Positions 15,655-17,642 of a stretch of 17,642 nucleotides of DNA are shown piece by piece. Within the stretch, counting starts at the first letter, position 1. Every line of letters starts with the position of its first letter. The position numbers and the translations under genes were made by a program. The notes below the pieces were generated by a model that saw only the letters and a program-made list of their open reading frames with translations, searched no databases and had not been told where the DNA came from. Source of the stretch: an uncultured Phycisphaerales bacterium (GTDB taxonomy: Bacteria; Planctomycetota; Phycisphaerae; WQYP01); assembly GCA_937901265.1 (NCBI GenBank), contig CALCHA010000655.1:1-17642 (forward strand), read 5' to 3'.

Positions 15655-17066
15655 CGACAAACCTGGTTACCGCCGCCCCCGGCGAAGAGGATCAGGATCC
15701 CGTCCTCGACCCGCGCTTCACCTATGGCACAGCCACCGACCACATCACCCGCCACATCCGCCCCCCCATCTCCGCCTCATGGGTCTTCGGCTTCGGCCTC
15801 TCCTTCCTGGGCTTCATGCTCTTCAACTGGGCGGTGACCTGGCTCTTTATCTGGGGCGTCGGCGTCTGGGGCGTCAATATTCCCGTGGGCTGGGGCTTCG
15901 CCATCACCAACTTCGTCTGGTGGATCGGCATCGGCCACGCCGGAACGTTCATCTCCGCGTTCCTGCTCTTGCTCCGACAGGAGTGGCGCACCAGCATCAA
16001 CCGCTTTGCCGAGGCCATGACGCTTTTTGCGGTGGCCTGCGCCGGCGTCTTCCCGCTGCTCCACCTCGGACGCCCCTGGTTCTTCTATTTTCTCCTGCCC
16101 TATCCCAATACCATGGACCTCTGGCCGCAGTTCCGCAGCCCCCTCGTCTGGGATGTCTTCGCCGTCTCCACCTATGGCACCGTCTCGCTGGTCTTCTGGT
16201 ACGTCGGCCTCATCCCCGACCTGGCGACCATCCGCGACGATCCCACCCGCTCCGTCACCGCCCGCCGCATCTACGGCTTCCTCTCCCTCGGATGGCGCGG
16301 CGCCGCACGCCACTGGCACCGCTACCAGAAAGCCTACCTCCTCCTCGCCGGCCTCGCGGCGCCCCTCGTGGTCTCCGTCCATAGCGTCGTCGGCATGGAC
16401 TTCGCCGGCGGCATCGTCCCCGGCTGGCACTCCACCATCTTTCCCCCCTACTTCGTCGCCGGTGCCATCTTCTCCGGCTTCGCCATGGTCGTCACCCTCG
16501 CCGTCCCCATGCGCGCTATCTATGGCCTGCAGGACATGATCACCCTCAAGCACCTCGAAAACTGCGCCAAGCTCATGCTCGTCACCGGCCTCATCGTCTG
16601 CTACGGCTACTACACCGAAACATTCCAGGGCTGGTACTCCGGCAGCCCCTACGAAATCGGCATGATGCACGACCGCTGGTTCGGCCCCTACTGGCCCGCC
16701 TGGTGGACCGTGGTCTTCTGCAACTGCGTCGTCCCGCAATTCTTCTGGTCACGCCGCGTCCGCCGCTCCCCCTGGACCCTCTTCGTCGCCTCCCTCCTGA
16801 TCAACGTCGGCATGTGGCTCGAACGGTTCATCATCGTCTGCCAGTCCCTGCACCACGACTACCTGCCCTCCAAGTGGGAGATGTACTATCCCACGTTCTG
16901 GGACTACGCCACCTTCATTGGCACCATCGGGTTCTTCTTCACCCTCTTCTTCCTCTTCTGCCGCTATCTCCCCGTGATCGCCGTCGCCGAAACCCGCGAG
17001 ATGGTCCACAAGAAGGGCCGCAGCGAGGGCGTCGCCGCGGCCCTGCGGAGGAGCGGCTATGAGTAA
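15651..17066 (+). CDS. actC: Alternative complex III subunit ActC, NrfD-like quinol-binding membrane protein
   Basis: Integral membrane subunit of 471 residues, NrfD/PsrC family, expected to have ten transmembrane helices and the quinol site next to the Fe-S clusters of ActB; it is also the proposed ion-translocating part. Highly conserved ActC text is visible: RHIRPPISASW, GIGHAGTFISAFLLLLRQEW with RTSINRFAEAMT after it, FPLLHLGRPWFFYFLLPYPN, VWDVFAVSTYGTVSLVFWYVG, and HSVVGMDFAGGIVPGWHSTI, then FPPYFVAGAIFSGFAMV and the late SKWEMYYPTFWDYATFIGTI. The start ATG overlaps the actB stop (ATGA) and is preceded by GGGGGAG at a spacing of six. A cytoplasmic basic tail (KKGRSEGVAAALRRSGYE) ends the protein. 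Its last eight bases overlap actD. Confidence 0.95.
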   Translation: MTTNLVTAAPGEEDQDPVLDPRFTYGTATDHITRHIRPPISASWVFGFGLSFLGFMLFNWAVTWLFIWGVGVWGVNIPVGWGFAITNFVWWIGIGHAGTFISAFLLLLRQEWRTSINRFAEAMTLFAVACAGVFPLLHLGRPWFFYFLLPYPNTMDLWPQFRSPLVWDVFAVSTYGTVSLVFWYVGLIPDLATIRDDPTRSVTARRIYGFLSLGWRGAARHWHRYQKAYLLLAGLAAPLVVSVHSVVGMDFAGGIVPGWHSTIFPPYFVAGAIFSGFAMVVTLAVPMRAIYGLQDMITLKHLENCAKLMLVTGLIVCYGYYTETFQGWYSGSPYEIGMMHDRWFGPYWPAWWTVVFCNCVVPQFFWSRRVRRSPWTLFVASLLINVGMWLERFIIVCQSLHHDYLPSKWEMYYPTFWDYATFIGTIGFFFTLFFLFCRYLPVIAVAETREMVHKKGRSEGVAAALRRSGYE

Positions 17067-17601
17067 GCCAGCTACCAAAATCTACGGGGTCCTGGGAGAG
17101 TTCGCCTCGGCCGAGTCGCTCCTCGCCGCAGCCGCACGGGTCCATGCCGCCGGTTACAAAAAGGCCGAGGCCTATGCCCCCTTCCCCGTCGAAGGCCTCG
17201 CCGAGGCCCTCGGCTTCCATACCTCCCCCGTGGCCCTCCTGACACTCCTCGGCGGCATCATCGGCGGCTTCAGCGGGTTCTTCATGTGCTGGTACGCCAA
17301 CGTCATCAGCTACCCGCTCAACATCGGCGGACGCCCCTTCAACTCCTGGCCCGCCTGGATCCCCATCACTTTCGAAATGACCGTCCTCTTCGCCGCCCTC
17401 ACCGCCGCTGCCTCCATGCTCATCCTCAATGGCCTGCCCCGGCTCCACCACCCCCTCTTCAGCGCCCCCCACTTTGCCGAGGTCTCCCGCGACCGCTTCT
17501 TCCTCTGCATCGAAGCCAAAGATCCCCAATTCGCACCCGATACCGCCTCCACCTTCCTCACCACCGCCGGCGCACTCGCCGTCACGGAGGTGATGCAATG
17601 A
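17059..17601 (+). CDS. actD: Alternative complex III subunit ActD (DUF3341)
   Basis: Small membrane subunit of 180 residues of ACIII, DUF3341 family. It has a soluble N-terminal ferredoxin-like part (KIYGVLGEFASAESLLAAAA, then RVHAAGYKKAEAYAPFPVEG), two transmembrane helices (about 53-80 and 98-122: VALLTLLGGIIGGFSGFFM and ITFEMTVLFAALTAAASML) and a C-terminal cytoplasmic stretch with HHPLFSAPHFAEVSRDRFFL. In characterised ACIII, ActD packs against ActC and the cytoplasmic domain is of uncertain function. The start ATG lies inside the end of actC (eight-base overlap) behind GGAGGAG at a spacing of five, a strong site. It ends by a four-base ATGA overlap with the next gene. The assignment rests on motif order and position between actC and the next act gene. 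Confidence 0.93.
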   Translation: MSKPATKIYGVLGEFASAESLLAAAARVHAAGYKKAEAYAPFPVEGLAEALGFHTSPVALLTLLGGIIGGFSGFFMCWYANVISYPLNIGGRPFNSWPAWIPITFEMTVLFAALTAAASMLILNGLPRLHHPLFSAPHFAEVSRDRFFLCIEAKDPQFAPDTASTFLTTAGALAVTEVMQ

Positions 17602-17642
17602 AAAACGTTTCCCCAACAATCCCCACCCCTCCCCATCCATCC
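17598..17642 (+). CDS. Start of the next act gene, probably actE (monohaem cytochrome c), truncated by the window end
   Basis: ATG at 17598 overlaps the actD stop in ATGA and has GGAGG (17586-17590) seven bases upstream, so this is a genuine start. Only 15 codons are in the window, reading MKNVSPTIPTPPHPS; no haem motif or hydrophobic signal has been reached. In ACIII operons actE, a monohaem cytochrome c, normally follows actD, hence the tentative name. Confidence 0.6.
   Translation, partial: MKNVSPTIPTPPHPS

Noticed and set aside
12664..15660. Minus-strand open frame of 998 codons opposite actB
   Set aside because: It is a mirror of a GC-rich codon pattern: low-complexity Gly/Val/Asp/His text without a recognisable domain, while the plus strand is a full ActB with conserved Fe-S motifs.

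Overview
The window is GC-rich (strong G/C at third codon positions), densely coded chromosomal DNA from a bacterium with an aerobic respiratory chain built on alternative complex III (ACIII). The gene set (ACIII, a ZnT9-type CDF transporter, a large FAD/Fe-S hydroxyacid dehydrogenase, purine-rich Shine-Dalgarno sites, and a short AAATGAC tandem repeat between genes) fits the Planctomycetes-Verrucomicrobia group or Acidobacteria. This is an impression from gene content, not a phylogenetic result. I saw no rRNA or tRNA gene, CRISPR array, insertion sequence, phage gene or attachment site. No stretch longer than about 240 bases lacks a gene.

Layout. (1) Positions 2-1734, plus strand: the 3' part of RNase PH (rph), a cysteine-free carboxymuconolactone decarboxylase-like protein and a DJ-1/PfpI-family protein, closed by a strong hairpin terminator (1759-1791). 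(2) Positions 1818-4648, minus strand: a two-gene unit of a pyruvate-oxidase-type thiamine diphosphate enzyme followed by a short-chain dehydrogenase. It converges on the same terminator. (3) Positions 4649-4884: a divergent intergenic region with a perfect 15-nt palindrome. (4) Positions 4885-10680, plus strand: a LarA-superfamily protein, a GH1-like glycosidase and a 1054-residue FAD/Fe-S D-2-hydroxyacid dehydrogenase with an apparent C-terminal membrane helix. These are closely spaced and probably one transcript. A ZnT9-like cation efflux protein with a TTG start follows 30 bases later. (5) Positions 11762 to the window end: actA-actB-actC-actD and the first 15 codons of the next gene (probably actE), each overlapping the next.

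How the genes may work together (inference): the LarA-like protein could interconvert the stereoisomers of a 2-hydroxyacid, and the FAD/Fe-S enzyme could oxidise the D form to a 2-oxoacid. If the substrate is lactate, the product is pyruvate, which the divergently encoded pyruvate oxidase could decarboxylate to acetate. Both oxidations would put electrons into the quinone pool, and ACIII, encoded just downstream, oxidises quinol and passes electrons on through its haems. The LarA-like protein differs from lactate racemase at two active-site positions and sits beside a glycosidase, so a sugar-derived hydroxyacid is a serious alternative substrate. None of the individual families is new. The points of interest are this gene combination, the altered LarA site and the membrane tail on the dehydrogenase.
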